From Planctomycetota bacterium (GTDB lineage: Bacteria; Planctomycetota; UBA8108; JACQVS01): 64,000 nt of DNA. Position numbers and translations under genes: made by a program. Positions 36,799 to 44,881 of the stretch are shown here, in pieces. The notes beneath the pieces were generated by a model. The model was not told the origin of the DNA. It saw nothing but the letters and a program-made list of their open reading frames with translations, and did no database searches. The stretch is from contig JANQLS010000036.1 of NCBI GenBank assembly GCA_028280485.1, positions 1 to 64,000 of the forward strand. Reading direction: 5' to 3'. Each line of letters begins with the position of its first letter. Position 1 is the stretch's first letter.

Positions 36799-36949
36799 GA
36801 GGCTGTGAATTTTTTAAGACTTCCAACTTAACGAGCCCGAAGCGCTAGCGAGGGAAGAACCCCTCGCTAGCGCTTCGGGCTCGTTAACGCCTTAGTTCCA
36901 CTAGATTGGAATCCGTATCTAACTGACATTGATAAAAATTCACAGCCTC
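36799..36949. repeat. Composite palindromic element R1, copy A
   Basis: The outer arms GAGGCTGTGAATTTTT (36799-36814) and its complement (36934-36949) enclose an inner perfect 27-bp inverted repeat (36828-36854 and 36861-36887) with a 6-base loop. The inner arms contain AGCCCGAAGCGCTAGCGAGG. The right half is homologous, in reverse orientation, to the left half of the copy at 61139-61274. Confidence 0.9.
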
Positions 36950-37117
36950 TCTGCGTGCGGCCATCTTCGTTACGGTCAATTATTAATTGAATACTGAACA
37001 ATTTGATCGAGGGATCAGCCTTTACTTTACCCTCTTATTTCATTGATATGCAATAAGTCCTTAAGATTAGAAAGTGTGGATATTTTAATTGTTAAATAAT
37101 TTGGATTCTTCGTAAGG

Positions 37118-37136
37118 CCGCACGTTGAACGTGCGG
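37118..37136. repeat. Short perfect palindrome
   Basis: CCGCACGTT-G-AACGTGCGG forms a 9-bp hairpin 40 bases upstream of the DinB-like gene. It could be an operator or a REP-like element. Confidence 0.6.
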
Positions 37137-37176
37137 ACTACATATACTTCGGGCTTGAAATTGAATTGCAACCAAC

Positions 37177-37641
37177 ATGAATAAAAAATCTTTTACACAA
37201 CTTGCCATTAACTTGAAAACCTGTATCGACAAAGCCTCACCCCAACTGCGATCTTTACCACCAGAAATGGCCAAAACTTCCAGAGGAAAAGGGAAATGGA
37301 CGCGTATTGAAATCTTGGGGCACTTAATTGATTCTGCTGCAAACAATCATCATCGGTTTGTTCGGGCTCAGGAAAAATCTGAAGAATTGATCTTTCCGGG
37401 ATACGACCAGAATTTATGGGTAAGGAGTCAGGCTTATTCTGAGTCGAGTTGGGAAGGGATTATGACTCTTTGGGAATCCTATAACCACCATCTCGTCAAA
37501 GTCATCGAAGGTATTTCGGAAAACCTTCAACGACTCCAATGTAAGATCGGAGATGATCCGAGAACGTCACTCTATGAATTGATCGATGATTATATTGCTC
37601 ACATTGAACACCATTTAAAGCAAGTTTTGGGATCAAATTAA
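37177..37641 (+). CDS. DinB-like (DinB_2) protein
   Basis: This 154-residue protein is a four-helix bundle of DinB type: WTRIEILGHLIDSAANNHHRF, then WESYNHHL and YIAHIEHHLKQVL. His residues in helices 2, 3 and 4 form the usual metal-site pattern. Family members are thiol- or metal-dependent enzymes of varied function, so the role here is unknown. It stands alone between a palindrome-rich region and a convergent membrane-protein gene, ending 5 bases from that gene's stop. Confidence 0.85.
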   Translation: MNKKSFTQLAINLKTCIDKASPQLRSLPPEMAKTSRGKGKWTRIEILGHLIDSAANNHHRFVRAQEKSEELIFPGYDQNLWVRSQAYSESSWEGIMTLWESYNHHLVKVIEGISENLQRLQCKIGDDPRTSLYELIDDYIAHIEHHLKQVLGSN

Positions 37642-37645
37642 GTTA

Positions 37646-38209
37646 TCAATCCCAGACACAGAAATACCAGTCTCCTAAAAGTGAAATCTTTATTTGAAGG
37701 GAGCAACTGTACCTGTCGGAATCAATAAATCCGGTTGGGCTGTAGACGAATCCTGTAACGTGAAAAATATTTGACCTTTCAAATAAAACACGATCGGGGT
37801 TCTTGCTCTCCAAAACTTCATACCCTCGAACACTGTGAGCTTTCGGTACTCCTTTACGAATGTTTTCCACTTGGGTATGAAAGGGACCATAGTGGTAGGT
37901 CAGCGCACATTGAGCTGAGATAGTAAATCCGATGGGAGTTACTGGAAGAATGGCTATCCCTAAACCCACAAGTGAAAGAATTGTTTGTTTGAGCTTGAAT
38001 TTGTAGAGGTTGTAAAGAGAGAGCCCAATGAAATAGATATTTGAAAGGATAAAAATTCCAAGCAGGCCAAGGATAAAGAAAAAGTCTATATCAACAAAAA
38101 GTCGTAACAAGGTAGGTAGAAATGAAAACAGGGCTACAACCAGCGAAACCTTATTCATGTTAACTGGCTTGACTACCGGTTGTGATTGAGGTTCGCTGAG
38201 ATGGTACAT
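37646..38209 (-). CDS. Multi-pass membrane protein of unknown function
   Basis: The protein has 187 residues from the ATG at 38209, chosen because AGAGG lies 5 bases upstream; a longer frame to 38251 would run through a terminator hairpin. There are three or four membrane segments at about residues 18-100 (SLVVALFSFLPTLLRLFV, FFFILGLLGIFILSNIYFI, LSLVGLGIAILPVTPIGF). The soluble C-terminal domain contains PKAHSVRGYEVLESKNPDRV. No family was recognised. Confidence 0.7.
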   Translation of the reverse strand: MYHLSEPQSQPVVKPVNMNKVSLVVALFSFLPTLLRLFVDIDFFFILGLLGIFILSNIYFIGLSLYNLYKFKLKQTILSLVGLGIAILPVTPIGFTISAQCALTYHYGPFHTQVENIRKGVPKAHSVRGYEVLESKNPDRVLFERSNIFHVTGFVYSPTGFIDSDRYSCSLQIKISLLGDWYFCVWD

Positions 38210-38218
38210 TGGCCTCTG

Positions 38219-38264
38219 AAAAAGACTCAAGGTGGAATCCTTGGAACCCACCTTGAGTCTTTTT
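38219..38264. terminator. Strong bidirectional terminator, 17-bp perfect stem
   Basis: The arms 38219-38235 and 38248-38264 are perfectly complementary, begin with AAAAA and end with TTTTT, and enclose a 12-base loop. It lies 50 bases after the metzincin gene stop. Confidence 0.92.
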
Positions 38265-38313
38265 ATAGCTGATTTGGATTGTCATTTACAGCACACGGCG
38301 TGGGCTTACTACC

Positions 38314-41300
38314 TTAACAATCGTCAAATTGTAAACAAGTTAAATTATCCGGAGTTAAATCGGCGCCACAACCGGGGAAGGGAGCTGCGGGATCGGCAGT
38401 ACCAATGAAGAGATAAGACAAAGTAAACAATGGGTCCGATATATCCACTTGTCCATCATCATTGGAATCAGCGGCTTTGAAGCAGGGGGGATCTTCAGTG
38501 CCAATGAAGAGATACGATAGGGTGAAGATACAGTCAGAAATATCGTAACCCCCAGCATTATTAGCGTTTCCTCGAGAGAATAATCCTGTTCCAACCGATC
38601 CACCGTCGCTAGGGATACTGTAGACGTAAAGGTTCATCTCATCGGACCCAATTTCTTCGCCATCATTCACTCTCAAGCGGAATCGATAGAGAGTGAGGCC
38701 TTCCCGTTTGGGAATCCTCGTTCGAGCAAAATTTGAGGTTGGTCCATCCAAGTCGATATCCACTTCAGGACCTTCTAATTGAATCCAGCGATAGATGAGT
38801 TCATCTCCATCGGGATCGTAACTATTACCTCCGTCGAGGGTGAAATCAAAAGCGGAATCCGTGTTGATAAATTCATCTTCGCCCGCTTGGGCGATAGGGG
38901 CTCGATTTTCACTGGGAGGAAGATCCTCTTCGTTAAACCTCACTTGTCCCCATGTTGATGGAGTGGACAGGGTTGAGTTTGGCGGCCAAGTTCCACCTCC
39001 AGTCCCAAAAGAACCTAACATGAGATGAATAGAATTATTCCAGTTGTTGATGAGCTCTCTGGGAATGCGTAATTCAAAATTCCAAGAGCTGGGACCGCTT
39101 TTAACTAAGGCGTCAACTAAGGGATGGCTGGAAGTTGAAACGAGATTCCCACCGGAAACTCTCAGTTGTTCGAAGCGGCCAGTACTGTAGATCCGAATAC
39201 CAAAATCATCGGCGTCTAATGAGTTACCAGCGTCTCCATCGGAGTCGATCACTAAGGTGATATAAGGTGCAGAATTAATCGCTTGGTTGGGGAGTCCCGA
39301 TCCACTGATAAACAATTCATGCTGAGTTCGGGTAAGCCAAACTTGGGTGGCGCGCGAACCCGTTAATTGAACGGATTCTCCCGCTCCATAGGCTGAGTCA
39401 TTGGGTAAGCCGTCAAAGTTAGGTTCTGTTAGAACTTCGATTAGGAGGGGAAGGATCGTAAAGTCGAAGCTTGCTTGACCTGTTCTTCCGCTTGAATCTG
39501 TGACTCGAACTTGAGCTCTATAGGATCCAGGTTGAGGATTATCCAGAATCAAATCTTCACTCTCTGAAACTTGGTTGGCGGTGGGTGAGCCTTCTCGATC
39601 TAAGCTCCATTCGTAAGTTAAACCATTGGGACCTGGATCAGGATCGACCACGACCGATCTTAAGTAAACCGTGGTACCAAAGGGGGCATTGGAGGCACCA
39701 TCTAAGCCAGAAATGGAAACGACGGGTGTATGCGGTTCGATCACAAAGGATTCTGAAATCGCCTGAGAAGTTAACACTCCGTCGGTCGCATCCACTCGAA
39801 TCCTTGCGTTTGAAGTCGCAGCGAATTGAGTCGTCGATACGGCAATGCCAAATCCTTCATGGTCTAAAGTTATCGACTGCCAGTGATTGCCATTATCGAG
39901 GCTAAGGTAAATATTGAAGTGAAGTTCATCGCCATCAGCATCGCTAGCTTGCCAGTTCACTAAGACTCCATCATCAAGTGCTTCCAAGGGAGACAATTGA
40001 ATGGTGGGGGATGAGTTTGAAATGTCACGCGAATCAGCCCGTCGACCAGCGATGCGTAGTTCGATTTGCTCGGCTTGAGAAATAAAAGGAACGTATTGGA
40101 GGAAGCCTCCGATCTGATCGTCTGCTTCTTGGTTTTGGGAGACATAAAGAGGAATAGAAGCCAGTTGATTTCCACCCGTTCCTCTGAAGATCAAGCGAAC
40201 CTGAGGGTTTTGACTTTCAGCGAGGGAACGGAGCTCTAATGAATTTTGAACTCGGCTCTCGGGGGCGTCGTCGGCATCGAAGAGATAGAAAGAATTAAAA
40301 CTTCCATCGCGAGTACTTAAATCAACGGTGCCTCGAACGAGGAGCCACGACTCGACATCGGGCAAGCCACCTCCGCCGCCACTTCCGCCAGCGCGATTAC
40401 GAACTTCTTCAAGAATGTTTAACCAGTTATAGTCAGAGATCCAACTGAAGTCGGCATAAGACATCAAGTCTCCTGCATCTTCGGGTCGAATGGCTTGACG
40501 AGTTATGGGGTCAAAGCCATATCCATAGGTAGAAATGTTGTCGTCGATAAAACATTCGTTGTAGGGATAAAAGGGATCGGGACGCTCGGGACCACCACAA
40601 TCGACGTGGGCCCTGCCGTATTCATGTCCTAACTCGTGAGCGAGAGTTTGTCCTCCTCCAGGCCAGTTCCACGCTTTATCTGCCCAGGGAAAGGCACGGT
40701 CATTCATCTTGACTACGATGACTCGTCGTCCCCAGGAAAGGCCTCCCCATTTACGGGTGTCGACCCAAGGATGCACGGCAATCACCCAATAATCATCCGC
40801 GCAGCCCTGATTGGGATTGTCGCTACATTCTCGAATTGCAGCGATTTCTTCAATTGCAGTTCGGTAAGCATCCATCGTTCTATCAGCGGCGACATCTTCA
40901 TCATCGTCAAGATCGATCAGCATAAATTTTTGATTAACGATCGAGGGAACATCGACAGTACGAGGGAAATCATCAAAGGCTTTAACTGGAGTTAAGCTGA
41001 GAGCGCGATCGAAAAGCTGGTGAATTCGAGGATTGTATCGATAGGTGTACCTGTGGCCTTGAAGGCGAGGAGAAACAATTTGCAAACAAGGTTCGCCGGA
41101 GTTTCTAACGGGGAGTTGAGCGGAGACGGTGTTGTTGGCGTAGGGATTGAGACCTTCTCCATCGACGTTTCTGTTTTCAAGGTAAGCTCGGTGATGGTTG
41201 ATCTCAAATTCTACTCGTAAAGTTCCCGTAGGTAATTTTGGCAGGCGAAAGAGATAAGTTCTTTCGATGTCCGCTCGGCGAGGAGCGAGGTCTACAGATT

Positions 41301-42714
41301 CAGTGAGTCGGGGATTCTTGATCGGATTAAAAGGTGAGCCAGTGATTTCTCGCCCATTCATAAAGGCTCGTAATCGCCCGGTTACGAAGATGCTCGATTC
41401 ATTCGTTGAGCTTGAGAATCTCGCGTACGCCCTGACATAAGTTCCTTCCCGTTCTGCCAGCAGCTCGACTTCATTATCAAAAGTTTGAATCGCTTGGGTC
41501 ACTTCAATACCATCGGCGATAATGTCGAATCTAAATGGAGGAGCGGTTGTACTAATTCTTCCAATTGAATCTTGAACTCCATTTCCATCTTCATCCTCTA
41601 AATAGTAAACGTGTTCGCCATCGGATCGAAGATTACCGTGACTCGCCCGTGAAGCCTCTCGAATCATGACCCAACTGGCATCGGCTCGCCCGGGTAGGGT
41701 GTGTCGATGGAGACGGGTTCGTTGGATGTTGCATAGTCGGAATAATCCTCCGGAGCAACGAACGACTCCCTCAGTAAAATAGAGCTGTTTGGTTTCAATC
41801 CCAATCAAACGTTGGGTCGGAGCGGGATCGGTGGTGATGGAGATGGCTTGATTTCCTGTAGTACAGGTATAGATAACAGTCTTGTCACCCGTTCGAGCAT
41901 CGATGCGGAGTACGCTTCCAGTAGGAGGCAAGGTTTGTCCAAAGGTTCGAACTCCCTTTGCTACATAGATCGTGGCATTCAGTAAACCGTTGATGGCTAT
42001 TGTTTGACGTTCAAGAACGTGAACATCGCGGACTCCCGACTCTAAGCGTAGGGCGAAACGTGCACCTAATCGATAAAGCCAAAGTTCCCCAGTTGTGGTT
42101 AAAGATACGACGGCTTGTTGGCGGACACCGACACTGGGGTTGTATTCGAAGGGAATGAATTTTTCAACTTCACCGGAAACGGTGGTTACTGTTTGAGCGA
42201 CTTGTTGCCCGAAGTTGCCTGATCTACGAATTTGCGTTGAACCATTTCCTTGAAGTTCAGCCCAATACAAATCAGATCCTTTGAGGACAACTGGAGAGTA
42301 ATCTTGATTGTTGGGGACAACTCCCGTGTAGTTGTTGGAGGTGTTTCGAATAGCCTGAGGTGCACTGTTGTCGAAAAAGGCATCTTCACGAGAGAGTCTT
42401 CGGTTGTAAAAGTAGTAGAGGTAGCTTCCTCGCCAAGCGGCATCCCCCCAACCTCCTCGCATGACCCCACAGCTGTTATTAACTAACGTGCTTCCGTTCG
42501 GATTATTCCGATCGGTATAGGTTCGGAGGGTGCCGGGACCTCCAACTTCGGAATCACAGGTGGATCCTATCCAGAGAGCAAGCCCGTCATCTTTAAGTTC
42601 GAAACGCTGGGCCCTTTGCCGGATGACGATTTCGGATTGAAGAACTTCACCCAGTAATAAAAAGAATACTAGTGAAGTCAAAAAGAGATTGAGATGCCAC
42701 GTGCGATTTAGCAT
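38314..42714 (-). CDS. Secreted metzincin-type metalloprotease-like protein with PKD domain and dockerin-like tag
   Basis: The protein has 1466 residues with a signal peptide at about 1-27 (LNLFLTSLVFFLLLGEVLQS). A propeller-like N-terminal part (to about 385) precedes a metalloprotease region. HELGHEYGRAH at residues 693-703 matches HExGHxxGxxH, and DLMSYADFSW about 60 residues later supplies the Met-turn, so the fold is metzincin. Fibronectin/cadherin-like domains follow, then a segment like family 9 carbohydrate-binding modules (VIDSDGDAGNSLDADDFG) and a PKD/REJ-like domain (APIAQAGEDEFINTDSA). Residues 1379-1466 are the double EF-hand tag ending CGADLTPDNLTC. It is likely extracellular; the substrate is unknown. 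Confidence 0.85.
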   Translation of the reverse strand: MLNRTWHLNLFLTSLVFFLLLGEVLQSEIVIRQRAQRFELKDDGLALWIGSTCDSEVGGPGTLRTYTDRNNPNGSTLVNNSCGVMRGGWGDAAWRGSYLYYFYNRRLSREDAFFDNSAPQAIRNTSNNYTGVVPNNQDYSPVVLKGSDLYWAELQGNGSTQIRRSGNFGQQVAQTVTTVSGEVEKFIPFEYNPSVGVRQQAVVSLTTTGELWLYRLGARFALRLESGVRDVHVLERQTIAINGLLNATIYVAKGVRTFGQTLPPTGSVLRIDARTGDKTVIYTCTTGNQAISITTDPAPTQRLIGIETKQLYFTEGVVRCSGGLFRLCNIQRTRLHRHTLPGRADASWVMIREASRASHGNLRSDGEHVYYLEDEDGNGVQDSIGRISTTAPPFRFDIIADGIEVTQAIQTFDNEVELLAEREGTYVRAYARFSSSTNESSIFVTGRLRAFMNGREITGSPFNPIKNPRLTESVDLAPRRADIERTYLFRLPKLPTGTLRVEFEINHHRAYLENRNVDGEGLNPYANNTVSAQLPVRNSGEPCLQIVSPRLQGHRYTYRYNPRIHQLFDRALSLTPVKAFDDFPRTVDVPSIVNQKFMLIDLDDDEDVAADRTMDAYRTAIEEIAAIRECSDNPNQGCADDYWVIAVHPWVDTRKWGGLSWGRRVIVVKMNDRAFPWADKAWNWPGGGQTLAHELGHEYGRAHVDCGGPERPDPFYPYNECFIDDNISTYGYGFDPITRQAIRPEDAGDLMSYADFSWISDYNWLNILEEVRNRAGGSGGGGGLPDVESWLLVRGTVDLSTRDGSFNSFYLFDADDAPESRVQNSLELRSLAESQNPQVRLIFRGTGGNQLASIPLYVSQNQEADDQIGGFLQYVPFISQAEQIELRIAGRRADSRDISNSSPTIQLSPLEALDDGVLVNWQASDADGDELHFNIYLSLDNGNHWQSITLDHEGFGIAVSTTQFAATSNARIRVDATDGVLTSQAISESFVIEPHTPVVSISGLDGASNAPFGTTVYLRSVVVDPDPGPNGLTYEWSLDREGSPTANQVSESEDLILDNPQPGSYRAQVRVTDSSGRTGQASFDFTILPLLIEVLTEPNFDGLPNDSAYGAGESVQLTGSRATQVWLTRTQHELFISGSGLPNQAINSAPYITLVIDSDGDAGNSLDADDFGIRIYSTGRFEQLRVSGGNLVSTSSHPLVDALVKSGPSSWNFELRIPRELINNWNNSIHLMLGSFGTGGGTWPPNSTLSTPSTWGQVRFNEEDLPPSENRAPIAQAGEDEFINTDSAFDFTLDGGNSYDPDGDELIYRWIQLEGPEVDIDLDGPTSNFARTRIPKREGLTLYRFRLRVNDGEEIGSDEMNLYVYSIPSDGGSVGTGLFSRGNANNAGGYDISDCIFTLSYLFIGTEDPPCFKAADSNDDGQVDISDPLFTLSYLFIGTADPAAPFPGCGADLTPDNLTCLQFDDC

Positions 42715-42843
42715 GAGGCCTCCTTAGCTTAGAATTTATAGGTGTTTAGGAAAACGAGGCCCTGTGAATGAGATCGAGGGTTTAAGGACCTATACCAATA
42801 GATGCGATTTTGGATGGGAGTGATTGAAAAAAATTCATTTAGT

Positions 42844-42864
42844 GCCAAATTCGCCAGAATATGG
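42844..42864. repeat. Dispersed short palindrome, family R3
   Basis: GCCAAATTCGCCAGAATATGG is a one-mismatch version of the perfect palindrome at 61393-61412. Homology extends about 25 bases to the right (ACTTTAAAG). It lies upstream of the metzincin gene. Confidence 0.65.
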
Positions 42865-42925
42865 ATGGGGGGAACTTTAAAGCTATGAGCGTGAAAAGGC
42901 TGGCACCTTTTGCTATGAAGCGTAT

Positions 42926-43198
42926 TTACATTCTAAGAATCCAGCTGGTGATCAGAATGAAAAGACTGAGCAAGTAGCAAAGATAGATATCCCTTTTACA
43001 ACTAGCGAGAATCGCAGAGAAGAGTCCGATGAAGGCTAAGAGTTGGGGTAACCAGTAAAGAAACATGATCATCCAAATCACATCACCCCGATCTAAGAAC
43101 TCACCAAAAAACTTTCGACCGATGAAGTATGCGGATAGGAGGGTAAACGAAGTAACTCCGGGGAAGAAAGCGACGAAGTTTCCAGTTCGGGGGTCCAT
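42926..43198 (-). CDS. Small three-helix membrane protein
   Basis: This 90-residue protein has three hydrophobic segments (VTSFTLLSAYFIG; VIWMIMFLYWLPQLLAFIGL; IYLCYLLSLFILITSWIL) and no other motif. It lies 54 bases after the transglutaminase gene on the same strand and may share its transcript. Function is unknown. Confidence 0.6.
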   Translation of the reverse strand: MDPRTGNFVAFFPGVTSFTLLSAYFIGRKFFGEFLDRGDVIWMIMFLYWLPQLLAFIGLFSAILASCKRDIYLCYLLSLFILITSWILRM

Positions 43199-43252
43199 AA
43201 CTACCTAAAATTAATTTTGAACAATGTTGAATTAAATCGAACAAGCCATCGG

Positions 43253-44770
43253 TTATTGACGTTTCTTTTTAGTTGGTTCCCGATCTTTGGTATCAAACCC
43301 AACTACTTTAAATTGGAGTTCGTTAAGAACATTCATGGCTTCGATATCTGGATCTTTCCCCGTAGATAAATAGATATGCCCAGCATCGACTTGAATTTGA
43401 TTCCAAGCGGGGTCAACGCTTACCCAGCGTTTTCCATTATGGAATTCTGCCCACTGGTGTAAATAAAACGCGGGTTGAGGGCTGGAGTCATACATAAGTC
43501 CAGAAACTTCACGAGCAGGTATTTTTAAGGCTCTTGCTAAGCTTACAAATAACAGGGCGTACTCAGTGCAATCTCCTTTACGGCTTTTTAAAACGGCAGA
43601 AGCGGTTTCGGCGTTACTGTGATAGCTGGGTTCAATATTTTTAAATAACCACTTCACAATCATCTTTGCTGATTTTTTAGGACTTGAACTCTTAATTGTT
43701 ATCTTTTTTGCAAGTTCCAGAATTTCTTTCTTATCGGATTGATACTTCGAATTCGATTCGGTGAATCTTGATCTGTCCTGGGTGGAGAGAATGATTTTTT
43801 TACTTTTATTCTCTTTATTTAGAATGAGGTGTAATTTCCCCGACTCTGATTTCTCTATTTTTTGTCGATGATTTGTAGGGAATTTCTCAATTTCTAATCC
43901 TGAGAGTTCCAGTCTTAAGAACTTTAAATTTTTAGGCTTTCCCAGATCCTTTCCAATATTGATTTGATTGACAGTTGCGGGAATCAGTTGCTTAGCTGTT
44001 TTCTCGTCTTCTCGCTTAATAATTAAAGGACCCATTCTCCCCTTTAATATTTCTCCATTGGGGAGGATTTCCATTTTCGGCTTGAAAAAATCTTCTTGAT
44101 CGAGAGTTAGCGTTAATACCGTCGTTTCAACACCAGAGATACGAGTGTCTTTTTTCCCATTGTAGAGGTAGACAAGGGTTTCTTTTGTTTCTTGCGGTTT
44201 ACTAAATAAATCTGAAAATGAAAACTCGTAGACTGTAAATGAATCCCCAATTTTTCGGGGGCTTTCTAACCATTTTGAAAAATCAAATTGGTTTAATAGA
44301 TTGTCTTTCGGTTTTTTTATGGTCTTCGTTATCTCTTCTGTCGCTGATTTTTTGGTGACAATAAATGAGTCGCCTTCTAAATTTGCTTTAATTGTAGTCA
44401 CTTCATTTTCTTCGATTTCTTTGCTTTGGAAATGTAGGATTTCACCTTTGTCTTTTAATGAATAGTAGGTTGTAGATTCTGATTTCATAGAGACTTCTTC
44501 ACCAAAAAGTATCACTTTAAATACTATTTGCTCAGAAGATTTAATGGCTGGTTGGTTTTTATAGCTAGCCTCGCACGATTCAGTGAGAAACCAACCTACT
44601 TTCTTTTTGAAGAAATATAAGCCGTAAGATTCTTTCCCGATAAATTGATCCTTCGGTATGGAATCCATTCGGGGAGCAATTTCTTTTGCCTCTTCGCCTT
44701 TTAATGGCATGAAGGCAAAACAAAAAATAGAACTAATAATGATTGCTTTGTTTTTTGAATGTTTAAACAT
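43253..44770 (-). CDS. Exported transglutaminase-like protein
   Basis: This 505-residue protein has an N-terminal hydrophobic segment (AIIISSIFCFAFMPLKGEE) that suggests export. The C-terminal third carries the transglutaminase-like papain-fold triad: Cys in KGDCTEYALLFVSLARAL, His in FYLHQWAEF and Asp in WVSVDPAWNQ. The N-terminal 300 residues are beta-rich, Lys/Glu-rich and unassigned. The domain may act as a protease or amidase or in crosslinking; the substrate is unknown. It is followed by a small membrane protein gene. Confidence 0.85.
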   Translation of the reverse strand: MFKHSKNKAIIISSIFCFAFMPLKGEEAKEIAPRMDSIPKDQFIGKESYGLYFFKKKVGWFLTESCEASYKNQPAIKSSEQIVFKVILFGEEVSMKSESTTYYSLKDKGEILHFQSKEIEENEVTTIKANLEGDSFIVTKKSATEEITKTIKKPKDNLLNQFDFSKWLESPRKIGDSFTVYEFSFSDLFSKPQETKETLVYLYNGKKDTRISGVETTVLTLTLDQEDFFKPKMEILPNGEILKGRMGPLIIKREDEKTAKQLIPATVNQINIGKDLGKPKNLKFLRLELSGLEIEKFPTNHRQKIEKSESGKLHLILNKENKSKKIILSTQDRSRFTESNSKYQSDKKEILELAKKITIKSSSPKKSAKMIVKWLFKNIEPSYHSNAETASAVLKSRKGDCTEYALLFVSLARALKIPAREVSGLMYDSSPQPAFYLHQWAEFHNGKRWVSVDPAWNQIQVDAGHIYLSTGKDPDIEAMNVLNELQFKVVGFDTKDREPTKKKRQ

Positions 44771-44881
44771 ATTATTATCGTAAGAATGTAATTAAAGGAT
44801 TCTTTTAATATATTATTCCATTCTATGCCAAAGGCAGAATAGAAACTGCTCGGGGTGTTTGAAGAACTCGAGGTTATATTC

